61,517 nucleotides of DNA from an uncultured Alphaproteobacteria bacterium (GTDB lineage: Bacteria > Pseudomonadota > Alphaproteobacteria > Rhizobiales > Ancalomicrobiaceae). The position numbers and the translations under genes were made by a program. The notes under the pieces were generated by a model. That model made no database searches and was not told where the DNA came from. It worked only from the letters and a program-made list of their open reading frames with translations. The first letter of the stretch is position 1. Each line of letters begins with the position of its first letter. Positions 50,132 through 60,183 of this stretch are shown in pieces. The DNA lies in NCBI GenBank assembly GCA_937892955.1, contig CALBKH010000028.1, forward strand, positions 1 to 61,517, read 5' to 3'.

Positions 50132-50968
50132 GTGAACGATTCCACGGCCAACGACAGCGCGACGCGCCGCGTCGTCGTTTTGATGGCGGCCTACGATGCG
50201 GCCGGAACGATCGCCGAAGCGGCCTCGAGCATTCTGGACAACACGTTGGCCGCCGACCTGCTGATCGTCGACGACTGCAGCCCGCAGCCGATGGCCGACG
50301 CGCTCGCCGGCCTCATCGCCACCCACGGCGACCGCCTCAGGGTCGTGCGCATGCCGGTCAACAGCCGGCAGAGTTCCTGCCTCAACACCGCACTCTTCGA
50401 CGTGTTGCCGAAGGGCTACGAGTTCGTCGCGCTGATGGACTCCGACGACATCGCCCTGCCGCAGCGGCTCGCCGAACAGGTCGCCTTCCTCGATGCGCAT
50501 CCGGATGTCGGCGCGGTCGGGACCTGGATGCAGACCTTCGACGAGACGACGCTCGAGCCGATGTACGTCCACCGGCATCCCATCGACGACGACGCCATCC
50601 GCGACGCGATGTATTTCAACAGCGCCATGGTGCACCCGAGCATGATGGTCCGGGCCGAAGTGTTCCGCACCATGGGCGGCTACAATCCGGCGCTCCAGGC
50701 GGCGGAGGACTACGAGCTGTGGCGGCGCATCCAGAGCCGTTGGAAGCTCGCCAATCTGCCCATCGTGCTGCTGCGCTACCGCCTGTCGTCGAAGGGTCAG
50801 TCGATGGCGGGGCGGCGGAGGCAACTGGCGATCCGGCTCCGGGTGCAATTGCTCTATTTCCGACCGTCGAAGTGGCGGGCCTGGGCCGGCTTGGCTCTCA
50901 CCCTGGTGCTCTTCGTCGTACCGCTGCGCGCGCTCGTCAACTTCAAGGCGGCGATGTGGAAAGAGTGA
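50132..50968 (+). CDS. Glycosyltransferase family 2
   Basis: The 278-residue GT-A enzyme has a GTG start. It shows VVVLMAAYDAAGTIAEAASS near residue 14, LLIVDDCSPQPMADAL near 43, the metal-binding FVALMDSDDIALPQRLAEQ near 98, and AAEDYELWRRIQSRWKL near 190 with the catalytic ED. It ends with one hydrophobic helix (WAGLALTLVLFVVPL). It may serve the nearby polysaccharide blocks although it lies 2.6 kb outside block B. The 49871-50131 gap shows no gene. Confidence 0.9.
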   Translation: MNDSTANDSATRRVVVLMAAYDAAGTIAEAASSILDNTLAADLLIVDDCSPQPMADALAGLIATHGDRLRVVRMPVNSRQSSCLNTALFDVLPKGYEFVALMDSDDIALPQRLAEQVAFLDAHPDVGAVGTWMQTFDETTLEPMYVHRHPIDDDAIRDAMYFNSAMVHPSMMVRAEVFRTMGGYNPALQAAEDYELWRRIQSRWKLANLPIVLLRYRLSSKGQSMAGRRRQLAIRLRVQLLYFRPSKWRAWAGLALTLVLFVVPLRALVNFKAAMWKE

Positions 50969-51055
50969 TGTCGCTCGCGGCGACGTGATGAAACGAAACC
51001 GGCGCCGGGACCGTAAGGAGAGACGACCTCCCTCCTCCCCGAACCCCGGATCCCG

Positions 51056-51898
51056 ATGACTTCGCGCCTTCCCCGATTCCTGCCCTGGACCGACCGCAAC
51101 GGCCGCTTTTCGCTGCTGCGCGCCGCCGTCTTCATCGTCCTGTGGTTGCCGGCATTCGACCTGATCCGCCGCTGGGCGGGCGCCGATCTGGGACCGCGAC
51201 CGCTCGCCGAAGCGATCCACGTCGCCGGCGACTGGGCGGTGCGGCTCGTTCTCGTCGCGGTCGCGATCTCGCCTCTGCGACATCTCTCGGGCTCGGCGCG
51301 GTTGATCGGGGTGCGCCGGATGATCGGCCTCGCGGGGCTCGGCTACGCGATCCTCCACGTCGGCCTGTGGGCGGCAGATCTCGGCTTCGCGGCGAACATG
51401 CTGGCGTTCGAGATCGCCGTGCGGCCCTATCTCATGCTCGGCTTCGTCGCCTTCGCCGGGCTCGTGGCGATGGGGGTGACATCGAGCGACGCCATGGTGC
51501 GGCGGCTGGGAGCGGAGCGTTGGAAGCGTCTGCACGGGCTGGTGCATCCGATCCTGATCCTCACCCTCGTCCATCTCTTCCTGCAATCGAAGCTCGACCT
51601 CTCCCAGGGCGCCATCCTCTCCGGCCTCGCCTTCGCCGGACTGGCGACGCGGATGCGGATCGAGCGGCGCGGTTCGCTCGGCGTCGCCGCGGTGTTGATC
51701 GCCGCCGCGAGTGCCTTCGTCTTCGCCGCCGCCTCTGAGGCGGTCTGGTTCGTCGCCAAGACCGGTCGTTCGCCCCTGCCGCTCGTCGAGGCGAACTTCG
51801 TCTTCGTCGCACGCATCGCTCCGGCATGGTGGGCGGCGGCGATCGCTCTGGCGGTGACGGGCGGGGCGGTCGCCTTCCGGCGGTTCGTGCGCCGCTGA
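51056..51898 (+). CDS. msrQ: Ferric reductase-like transmembrane heme protein (MsrQ-like)
   Basis: The 280-residue membrane protein has six helices. Histidines in GYAILHVGLW near residue 100 and LHGLVHPILILTLVHLFLQ near 163 fit the b-heme ligands of MsrQ/YedZ. RRMIGLAGLGY and MGVTSSDAMVRRLGAERWKRLH match the family's conserved loops. MsrQ passes electrons from the quinone pool to the periplasmic methionine sulfoxide reductase MsrP. No msrP gene is adjacent, and the protein is longer than typical 200-residue MsrQ, with two extra C-terminal helices. The broader label ferric-reductase-like is safest. Confidence 0.82.
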   Translation: MTSRLPRFLPWTDRNGRFSLLRAAVFIVLWLPAFDLIRRWAGADLGPRPLAEAIHVAGDWAVRLVLVAVAISPLRHLSGSARLIGVRRMIGLAGLGYAILHVGLWAADLGFAANMLAFEIAVRPYLMLGFVAFAGLVAMGVTSSDAMVRRLGAERWKRLHGLVHPILILTLVHLFLQSKLDLSQGAILSGLAFAGLATRMRIERRGSLGVAAVLIAAASAFVFAAASEAVWFVAKTGRSPLPLVEANFVFVARIAPAWWAAAIALAVTGGAVAFRRFVRR

Positions 51899-52068
51899 GG
51901 TCGGCACCCGGTGCTCGTCCCGCCGGCGGGCGAATGTCGAAGAATCGAGGAAAAATTTACCAACAAGCCGACGAACCGAATTCGACGGCCGTTTTCTTAA
52001 GGTTCTCCCGAAAGGATCGATCTCATGGGACGCACGAGCCGTCGAACGGTTCGGCTCACGGGGGACCG

Positions 52069-54146
52069 ATGGAAGTTTCGTCTCGATCGACCGGCGGGAT
52101 CCTCCCGTCCAGAGCAACGACCAGATCGCACGGCATGCGTTACGCCGTGGCGTTGGCGCTGCTGATCGCCCTGACGATCTCCTCCTTCGTGATCATGCGC
52201 ATCTTCGTCGTCGACGAGCGGCAGCTCGACGCCACCATGAGCGCCATCGGCGAACTCAGGGTGGAACTCGCCACGCAGCAGATCACCATGCGCGACCTCA
52301 TCACCGAACTGCGCCGGCCGGTGCCGGACGACATTCGGGTGCGCGGGCTGCGCCGGGCGCTGACCGCATCGCGCGAGCGGCTGTTGGTCGATCGGGCGAC
52401 GCTGGTCCGGACGATGCGCAACAGCAGCGTGTCCCAGCCGGCCTGGAAGATCCTGCAGGACGCCCCCTACCATCTCGACCAGATCATCGGCGACATGTCG
52501 GCCGATGTGCACATCGCCCTGCGCGACGGCTCACCGGCCGAAGACGAGGACATCGCCGTCATCGGCGACGCGCGCGAGGACGGGTTCCTGGTCATCACCG
52601 ATTCCCACGCCACCGCGGCGCGTCTGGCTTCGGAACGGCTCCTCGCCGAGCTGCGCAACGAGACCGAGGCGCGCAAGGTGTGGCGCGAAGAGCTCCACAC
52701 CATGCTCGGCTGGGCGACGGTGTTCGTGCTGATCGGCGAAGCCTTCATCATCTTCTGGCCGCTGCTCGGCAATCTCGGTCGAGAGGCGCGCCGCGCCGAC
52801 GCGGCGCAGAACGAACTGGCGCGCCTCGCCCGCCACGACGCGCTGACCGGGCTTCTCAATCGCGCCTCGCTGATCGACGAGATCGAACACGAGATCGCCG
52901 CCGCCGATCCGCGGAGCCGGCAGCTGGCGGTGATGCTGATCGACCTCGATCGCTTCAAGCCGATCAACGACATGTTCGGACATGCGGCCGGCGACGGCGT
53001 GCTGATCGAGGCGGCGCGTCGTGTGACGGCGGCGCTGCGTCCCGGCGACGTGGTGGCAAGGCTCGGCGGCGACGAGTTCGTGGTGGTGCTGCCGCAGCCG
53101 CACGACGCCGACGAAGTGCGCCACATCGGCCTGAGGATCAACGACACGCTCGGTCGCGAGATGGAGATCGAGGGGCATCGTTTCGAACTCGGCGCCTCGA
53201 TCGGCTGCGCCTTCTGGCCGGCGGACGCCCGCGACGTCGACGGGCTGCTGTCGGCGGCCGACCTCGCCATGTATCAGGCGAAACGCTCCGATCTCGACGA
53301 TCCGGTGTTCTTCGACGAAAAGCTGCGGTCCGCGGTGGCGCGGGTGCGCTCCGAGGAAGCCGATCTGAGGCGCGCGATCGCGCTCGACGAACTCGTCCTC
53401 CACTACCAGCCGATCGTCTCGCTCGACGGCACGAGCATCCACGGCTTCGAGGCGCTGGTGCGGTGGAACCATCCGACCCGCGGCCTGATCGAGCCCGAGC
53501 TGTTCCTGCCGACCGCCGGCCGCGCCGGGCTGATGAGCCAGTCACCTCCTGGGTGCTCGACAACGCCTGCCGGCAATATGCCCGGTGGTCGGCCGAGGGA
53601 TTCGTCCCGGCCTCGCTGTCGATCAACGTCGCCGACACGTTCCTCACCCAACCCGATGCGATCGGCCAGGTGCTGGCGATCGCCGAACGTCATGCGGTTC
53701 CCGGCGGGACGCTGGTGCTCGAAGTCTCGGAGCGGGTGATGAGCGAGGAGAACCACACGCCGATCGCTCGCCAACTGGCGGCCGCCCACGCGGCGGGGCT
53801 GCGGATCGCCGTCGACGAATTCGGGCTCGGTCGCAGTTCGCTCATCCATCTGCGCAAGCCGGAGATCGACATCCTCAAGATCGATCGTGTCTTCGTGCGC
53901 GATCTGGTCTCGGCGCCGGAGAACGCGGCGATCGTCGGGGCGATGATCGAACTCGCCCGCATCCTCGACAAGCAGGTGGTGATCGAAGGCGTCGAGACGG
54001 CCGACCAGATCGCGCTGCTCGCCGTCTCCGATCAGGCCTGGGTGCAGGGCTTCCTCTATTCGCGCCCGCTCGCGGCGTCCGACGCCGCCGACTTCGTGGC
54101 GAAGATGAACGCCGAAGTCGACGAGCCGCGTCGGCGGCGCGCCTGA
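52069..54146 (+). pseudogene. GGDEF-EAL protein disrupted by a -1 frameshift
   Basis: From the ATG at 52069 (after GGGGGACCG) the frame codes a membrane helix near residue 25-45, a periplasmic helical sensor (about 50-215) and a second helix near 220-240. A GGDEF domain with intact LGGDEFVVVL near 333 follows, then the start of an EAL domain (GFEALVRWNH near 460). Near 53540 the reading frame is lost; it resumes one base earlier in the other frame as VTSWVLDNACRQYARWSAEG and continues to 54146. A single-base deletion is the simplest cause, real or from sequencing. The second half keeps EGVETADQ but loop 6 reads DEFGLGRSSL instead of DDFGTGYSSL, so phosphodiesterase activity may already be lost. 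A truncated product of about 556 residues would keep the GGDEF domain. Confidence 0.8.
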
Positions 54147-54375
54147 GAGATCGGGCGGCCTTGCGCGCGTCGACGGTCGACGCCAAGCCGCCTCGCTTCC
54201 CATCCTGCTTCCCGCCCCTTCGTCGCGCCGGCTTCGGCGGGCGTCGCGCGACCGTGATGACGGTCCCGTCCGCGCCCTCTTGAACATGTGTCCGAGAGCG
54301 GGCATGAGGAGGAGACGGAGCCGCGCGGCGGGTTCCGGCGATCCCCACGTCTCGAACCCAACGGCGACGGCACCC

Positions 54376-55260
54376 ATGAACCGGACCACCGCCAATCTCG
54401 CCATTCTCCTCGCCGCCGCCATCTGGGGGGCGGCCTTCGTGCCGCAGCAGACGGCGATGCAGTCGCTGACGCCGATGTGGTTCCTGGCGTTGCGCTTCGC
54501 GCTGTCGATGGCGGTGACGGCGCCGCTTCTCGTCGTCGAGCACACCCGCTCGCCGATGCCGTTGACGCGGCGCTCGTGGGGGTTGGTCGGAGCGGTGGCG
54601 ACGGTGTTCCTCGGCGCCAGTCTCCTGCAGCAGTTCTCGCTGGTGACGACCTCGGTCACCAACGCCGGTTTCCTCACCTCGCTCTACATCCTCTTCACCC
54701 CGTTCGTGGCGATGATGCTGACCCACGAGCGGCCCGGGTTCGGGGTGTGGCCGGCGGCCGGGCTCGGGCTCGTCGGGGCCTGGATGCTGGCGGGCGGCGG
54801 TGGGACGGCCCTGGTGATCGGCGACGGCCTCCTGATGGTCGGCGCGATGTTGTGGGCGGTGCAGATCGTGCTGATCGGCATGGCGATGCGCCATTTCAAT
54901 CGGCCGCTGCTGCTCGTGATGGCGCAGTATGCGGCGATCGCGCTCTTCGCCGGCGTCTGGGCCGTCCTCCACGATCCGATCTCGTGGGAGGCGGTGCGCG
55001 CCGCTGCCCCCGAGATCCTCTATGCCGGCGTCATCTCCGGCGGTGTCGGCTACACGTTGCAGGCCCTGGCACAGCGCCACACCCACGCCTCCGACGCGGC
55101 GATCATCTTCTCCACGGAGGCGCCCTTCGCCGCGCTCTTCGGCATGTGGCTGCTCGGCGACCGGCTGACGCCGGAGCAGTGGGCCGGCTCGGCGGCGATC
55201 TTCGCGGCGGTGCTGATGGTGCAGCTGTGGCCGGGACGCACGACCGTCGCCGGGCATTGA
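54376..55260 (+). CDS. EamA/DMT-family drug/metabolite transporter
   Basis: The 294-residue protein has ten membrane helices in two EamA repeats: AILLAAAIWGAAFVPQQTAM near residue 9 and VTNAGFLTSLYILFTPFVAM near 95 in the first, GVISGGVGYTLQALAQRHTH near 220 and EAPFAALFGMWLLGDRLTPE near 250 in the second. It is an exporter of unknown metabolites. The ATG at 54376 gives the normal N-terminus; upstream ATGs in the same frame would add Arg-rich residues. No strong ribosome site is visible. Confidence 0.88.
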   Translation: MNRTTANLAILLAAAIWGAAFVPQQTAMQSLTPMWFLALRFALSMAVTAPLLVVEHTRSPMPLTRRSWGLVGAVATVFLGASLLQQFSLVTTSVTNAGFLTSLYILFTPFVAMMLTHERPGFGVWPAAGLGLVGAWMLAGGGGTALVIGDGLLMVGAMLWAVQIVLIGMAMRHFNRPLLLVMAQYAAIALFAGVWAVLHDPISWEAVRAAAPEILYAGVISGGVGYTLQALAQRHTHASDAAIIFSTEAPFAALFGMWLLGDRLTPEQWAGSAAIFAAVLMVQLWPGRTTVAGH

Positions 55261-55493
55261 AGCTCATGCATCGAGTCCGCGACTTCACGCGATGATTCCG
55301 CCGCGCGACCCGCGGCGGCGACCTCATGTTCGGATTCCGATTCCGGCGGGCGAGACTTCGATTCCGCCGGAGGGCGCAAGTCACTGACCGCGAATCGAAT
55401 TCGGCGGGACTTCAAGTGATGATTCCGCGACCTCGCCCATCGATTCGGCGGCGGCGAAACAGCGGACTTCCGCCCGTCTTCTCACGCGTCGAT
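55261..55493. other. Gene-free convergent gap with recurring GATTCCG-like words
   Basis: These 233 bases hold no supported gene. Related words recur: GATGATTCCGCCGCG, GGATTCCGATTCCGGCGGG, GATTCCGCCGG, GAATTCGGCGGGACTTCAAG and GATGATTCCGCGACC. This suggests decayed short repeats. No terminator could be defined. Confidence 0.35.
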
Positions 55494-56210
55494 TCAAGTT
55501 CGCGACCCGTCGCGATCCCCGGTATCCACGGCGCCGTGCGTCTCGGACGGCCGCTGCAGCAGCGCCAGATCGAGCAGCGCCAGCCGGCCTTCGACGAAGG
55601 CGCCGACGAGATCGCGGGCGCGGGCGCCGTCGTCGTCGCCGGGCGCGAGCGTGGCGCGCAGCCACGATCCGTCGATCATCGCCGCGGTCGCCTCGGCGAG
55701 GCGGGCGGCCTCGTCGCGGCCGAGGCGGGCGAGGGTCGGATGGGCCCGGAAGCCGGCGCGCAGATTCGATTGCAGGCGGGCGACATAGATGCGTTGGATG
55801 CGAGCGAAGCGCGGCACCACCGGCACGCGTGCCCAGAAGGCGAGCCAGACCGAGCCGATACGGCGGTCGAACTGGGCCGGTCCGAGGGTGGCGTCGACCA
55901 CCGCCATGATCCTCTGGCGCGGCGTCGTCGCCTGCCGCTGCAAGGCCACGAGGCTCGAGGACAGATGCGACGCCAGATGCCTCAGGGTCGCTTCGAGCAG
56001 GCCGTTCTTGTCGCGGAAATAGAAGGCGACGAGACCCGGCGAAACACCGGCGCGACCGGCGATCTCGGCGAGCGTCGTTTCCTGGAAGCCGACGTCGGCG
56101 ATCGCCTCGACGGTCGCTTCGATCAACTGGCGACGGCGGACATCTTCGGCGGCGTGGCGGCGCGGGCGGGCGGAGGGTTCGGCGGCGGCGCGCGGGGCGA
56201 CGGTGGACAT
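55494..56210 (-). CDS. betI: TetR-family repressor, probable choline sensor BetI
   Basis: In this 238-residue protein the DNA-binding domain covers about residues 28-80: RRRQLIEATVEAIADVGFQE followed by TTLAEIAGRAGVSPGLVAFYF, a near-canonical BetI helix-turn-helix. The C-terminal ligand domain includes WLAFWARVPVVPRFARIQR near 122 with Trp and Phe suitable for choline binding. A 24-residue N-terminal extension and extended C-terminus make it longer than typical BetI (about 195-205). AGGAG precedes the ATG. It stands divergent to the choXWV operon, which supports control of choline uptake. No betA or betB is in the window. Confidence 0.85.
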   Translation of the reverse strand: MSTVAPRAAAEPSARPRRHAAEDVRRRQLIEATVEAIADVGFQETTLAEIAGRAGVSPGLVAFYFRDKNGLLEATLRHLASHLSSSLVALQRQATTPRQRIMAVVDATLGPAQFDRRIGSVWLAFWARVPVVPRFARIQRIYVARLQSNLRAGFRAHPTLARLGRDEAARLAEATAAMIDGSWLRATLAPGDDDGARARDLVGAFVEGRLALLDLALLQRPSETHGAVDTGDRDGSRT

Positions 56211-56326
56211 CGGATCTCCTGGCGGCCCGCGACCGACGACGCAGCGGGAACGGACGGCGGCACGCCCGGCGGTTCCAGCCTGATCGCGGTGGCTCGATCG
56301 GCCTCGCGAGCCCCGCCAGCATATTT

Positions 56327-56340
56327 TGAACACCTGTTCA
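56327..56340. promoter_or_regulatory. Candidate TetR/BetI operator
   Basis: TGAACA-CC-TGTTCA is a perfect 6-bp inverted repeat 117 bases upstream of betI, in an AT-richer spot. Its size and symmetry suit a TetR-type dimer and autoregulation. Confidence 0.5.
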
Positions 56341-56881
56341 GTCAATCGAGCTCCGGGGGCTTCACTCGGCGGAACGAAGTCACGGCGGCTGCGATCGCCG
56401 AGCCCGGGCGCGAAGGCGCTTCGACTTCGAGCAACGATTCAACCGAGGTCGCGGGGATTGCGAGTTCGATTCCGCCGACGACTCGAGTCGTCTGTTCGGT
56501 TTGGCTTTTTCGCTCAAGAGTGACGCTCGACCGCACACGACACCGAGCCTTCGCATCCTTCCGGCATCCGCTCGCGCTTTGCTCCGGCGGCTCAGCGTTT
56601 TTCGCCGACTTCGTGCTCTCGAACGCGAAAACGACCCGAAACCCGCGAAATTGAACGATCACTCAATACTCGAGATGGGCGGCCGTTCTTCCTTGACGAA
56701 CGGTTCGGAACGTGGCCCGGGTAGGCGCGACGTCCTCTCACAGGCGCGCGAACGACGCGTGTGACGGGCGACGTCGATGCGGCCGGGCGCGAAAGCTTCC
56801 GGGCTCGACGACCGCCGCAAGAGCGCGCCCGACGCGCCGTCCCTCGCTCGAACGATCCCGATCCATCGGGAGGAGTTGTCC
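56341..56881 (+). promoter_or_regulatory. Long leader/promoter region of choXWV
   Basis: No gene is supported here; the divergent gap between betI and choX totals 671 bases. A second dyad, ATTGAACGATCACTCAAT at 56650-56667, resembles the TTGA(A)CG...TCAA pattern of known BetI sites and could overlap a promoter. A TTGACG at 56693 lacks a clear -10. Confidence 0.4.
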
Positions 56882-57823
56882 ATGATCGCCATCCGTACCG
56901 TCCTCGCCGCCGGTCTCGCCCTCGGCCTGACCACCTCCGTCTTCGCGGCGGAACCGGATGCCTGCAAGACCCCGCGCTTCTCCGACGTCGGTTGGAGCGA
57001 CATCACCGCCACCACCGGTCTGGCGTCGCGTGTCCTCATGGGCCTCGGCTACACGCCGAAGGCGGAGATCCTGTCGGTGCCGGTGACCTACGCCTCGCTG
57101 AAGAACAAGCAGATCGACATCTTCCTTGGCAACTGGATGCCGACCATGGAAGCCGACCTGAAGCCCTATCTCGAGGACAAGACGGTCGAGGTGGTGGGCG
57201 TCAATCTCACCGGCGCCAAGTACACGCTGGCGGTGCTGAAGCCGACCTGGGACGCCGGCCTCAAGGACTTCGCGGACATCCCCAAGTTCAAGGACAAGCT
57301 CGCCGCCAAGATCTACGGCATCGAGCCGGGCAACGACGGCAACCGGCTGATCCTCGACATGATCAAGGACGCCAAGTGGGGCCTCGGCGGCTTCGAACTG
57401 GTGGAGAGTTCCGAGCAGGGCATGCTCTCCCAGGTCGAGCGCACCGCCAAGGGCAAGGGCGACGTCCTGTTCCTCGGCTGGGAGCCCCATCCGATGAACA
57501 CCCACTACGAGCTGAAGTACCTCTCCGGCGGCGACGACGTCTTCGGCCCGAATTTCGGCGGCGCGACCATCTACACCAACGTCCGCGCCGGCTACACGAG
57601 CGAATGCGCCAACGTCGGCAAGCTCCTGAAGAACATGACCTTCACCCTCGCTCAGGAGAGCACGATCATGGACACGATCGCGGCGGGCGAGAGCGACGGC
57701 GCCAAGGCGGCCGAGACGTGGCTGAAGGCCAATCCGGCGGTGCTCGACACGTGGCTCGACGGCGTCACCACCTTCGACGGCAAGCCGGGCCTCGCCGCGG
57801 TCAAGAAGAGCCTCGGGCTGTGA
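56882..57823 (+). CDS. choX: Choline ABC transporter substrate-binding protein
   Basis: The 313-residue product has a signal peptide (cleaved near SVFAAEPDA). The mature OpuAC-type domain shows PRFSDVGWSDITATTGLASR near residue 31 and KNKQIDIFLGNWMPTMEAD near 72. The second lobe carries IEPGNDGNRLILDMIKDAKW near 140 and GDVLFLGWEPHPMNTHYELK near 196. The Trp and Asp positions fit the aromatic box that cages quaternary ammonium groups in ChoX. It delivers choline to the ChoWV permease in the inner membrane. GGAGGAGTTGTCC precedes the ATG. Two strong hairpins separate it from choW. Confidence 0.93.
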   Translation: MIAIRTVLAAGLALGLTTSVFAAEPDACKTPRFSDVGWSDITATTGLASRVLMGLGYTPKAEILSVPVTYASLKNKQIDIFLGNWMPTMEADLKPYLEDKTVEVVGVNLTGAKYTLAVLKPTWDAGLKDFADIPKFKDKLAAKIYGIEPGNDGNRLILDMIKDAKWGLGGFELVESSEQGMLSQVERTAKGKGDVLFLGWEPHPMNTHYELKYLSGGDDVFGPNFGGATIYTNVRAGYTSECANVGKLLKNMTFTLAQESTIMDTIAAGESDGAKAAETWLKANPAVLDTWLDGVTTFDGKPGLAAVKKSLGL

Positions 57824-57830
57824 CGGACGG

Positions 57831-57902
57831 GGCCGGCGCGCCCGCCGCGCCGGTCGTCCTCTCCGCGTCGACGAGGGCGATGCGGCGTCTCGGCGCCGCA
57901 TC
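57831..57902 (+). promoter_or_regulatory. Double hairpin between choX and choW
   Basis: Stem 1 pairs GGCCGGCGCG (57831-57840) with CGCGCCGGTC (57846-57855) around CCCGC, 10 bp with one G-T. Stem 2 pairs GATGCGGCG (57879-57887) with CGCCGCATC (57894-57902), 9 bp perfect, loop TCTCGG. They may stabilise the choX transcript or limit readthrough into choW and choV. Confidence 0.65.
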
Positions 57903-57939
57903 TCTCCCGACCTCGATGCGACGATTGCGGACGTGAACG

Positions 57940-58787
57940 ATGGACGCGTGGATCACCGCCTTCCGGATCCCCTTCGGACGCTGGATGAAACTCGTCATCG
58001 ATTTCGTCCAGGTATGGTTCGGCGACGTGATCGATCGGGTCTCGACGGTGCTGCGCGCCTTGATCGAGGGCTTCTCGTGGCTGCTGATCCAGCCGCCGGC
58101 GTCGGTGTCGATCGTCGTCTTCACCGGCTTCGTGTGGTGGCTGCATCGCCGGCCGGCGCTCACCCTCTACACCGCCGCCGCGCTCCTGATGATCGCCAAT
58201 CTCGGCTACTGGGAAGCGACGATGGAGACGGTGTCGCTGGTCGGCTTCGCCACCCTCGTCTCGGTCGCGGTCGGCGTGCCGATCGGCATCGTCGCGGCGC
58301 ATCGGCCGTGGTTCGCCGATCTCATCCGGCCGTTGCTCGACCTGATGCAGACGCTGCCGACCTTCGTCTATCTGATCCCGACGCTGGTGCTCTTCGGCCT
58401 CGGCGTGGTGCCGGGGCTGATCTCGACGGTGATCTTCGCGGTGCCCGCCCCGATCCGGCTCACCCAACTCGGCATCGCCTCGGTGCCGGTGCCGCTCAGA
58501 GAAGCGGGTGAGGCCTTCGGCGCGACCCGGCGACAACTCCTGTGGAAGGTCGAGCTGCCGCAAGCCATGCCGATGATCATGACCGGCGTCAACCAGACCA
58601 TCATGCTCTCGCTGTCGATGGTGGTGATCGCCGCACTGGTCGGCGCCGGCGGGCTCGGCAAGCCGGTGGTGCGCGCCCTCAACACGGTCAACGTCGCCAT
58701 GGGCTTCGAAGCCGGGCTCGCCATCGTCCTCCTCGCCATCCTGCTCGATCGGGTCTGCAAGTTGCCGGAGAAGCGGAGGCGGACGCC

Positions 58788-58791
<4 letters not shown>
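57940..58791 (+). CDS. choW: Choline ABC transporter permease
   Basis: The 283-residue protein has a cytoplasmic amphipathic N-terminus and about seven membrane helices. ATMETVSLVGFATLVSVAVG near residue 90 and the EAA-loop region LREAGEAFGATRRQLLWKVE near 187 show the ProW/OpuAB family. GAGGLGKPVVRALNTVNVAM lies near 235. It forms the membrane channel of the choline importer. Its stop codon overlaps the choV start (ATGA). Confidence 0.93.
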
Positions 58792-60005
<1,214 letters not shown>

Positions 60006-60061
60006 TCGCGGTTCGGCCGCTTCGATCTCCGAAGGCGTCGCCGTCTCCCTCTCGGAAACGA

Positions 60062-60094
60062 GAAAGGGCGAGACGGTTACCCGCTCGCCCTTTC
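60062..60094. terminator. Terminator of choXWV
   Basis: GAAAGGGCGAG (60062-60072) pairs perfectly with CTCGCCCTTTC (60084-60094) around an 11-base loop. On the plus strand it ends CCCTTTCGT. It lies 57 bases after choV. Confidence 0.75.
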
Positions 60095-60117
60095 GTCACT
60101 TCGTCCGGTGACCGAGA

Positions 60118-60172
60118 CCCGGCTCTCCAGAGCCGGGATCGGTGGGTCTTGACCCGGCTCTCACGAACCGGG
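60118..60172. repeat. Two related hairpins in the convergent gap before the OmpA-family gene
   Basis: CCCGGCTCT-CC-AGAGCCGGG (60118-60137) is a perfect 9-bp stem. A second copy with decayed centre, CCCGG...CCGGG (60153-60172), shares the flanks GACCCGGCTCTC and CCGGGAT. They look like tandem copies of one short palindromic element and may also end the minus-strand gene. Confidence 0.65.
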
Positions 60173-60183
60173 ATGCCGGTCGA

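Noticed and set aside
53520..53560. Programmed -1 ribosomal frameshifting in the GGDEF-EAL gene
   Set aside because: The junction sequence AGCCAGTCACCTCCTGGG contains no slippery heptamer of the X-XXY-YYZ type. Mutation or sequencing error is simpler.
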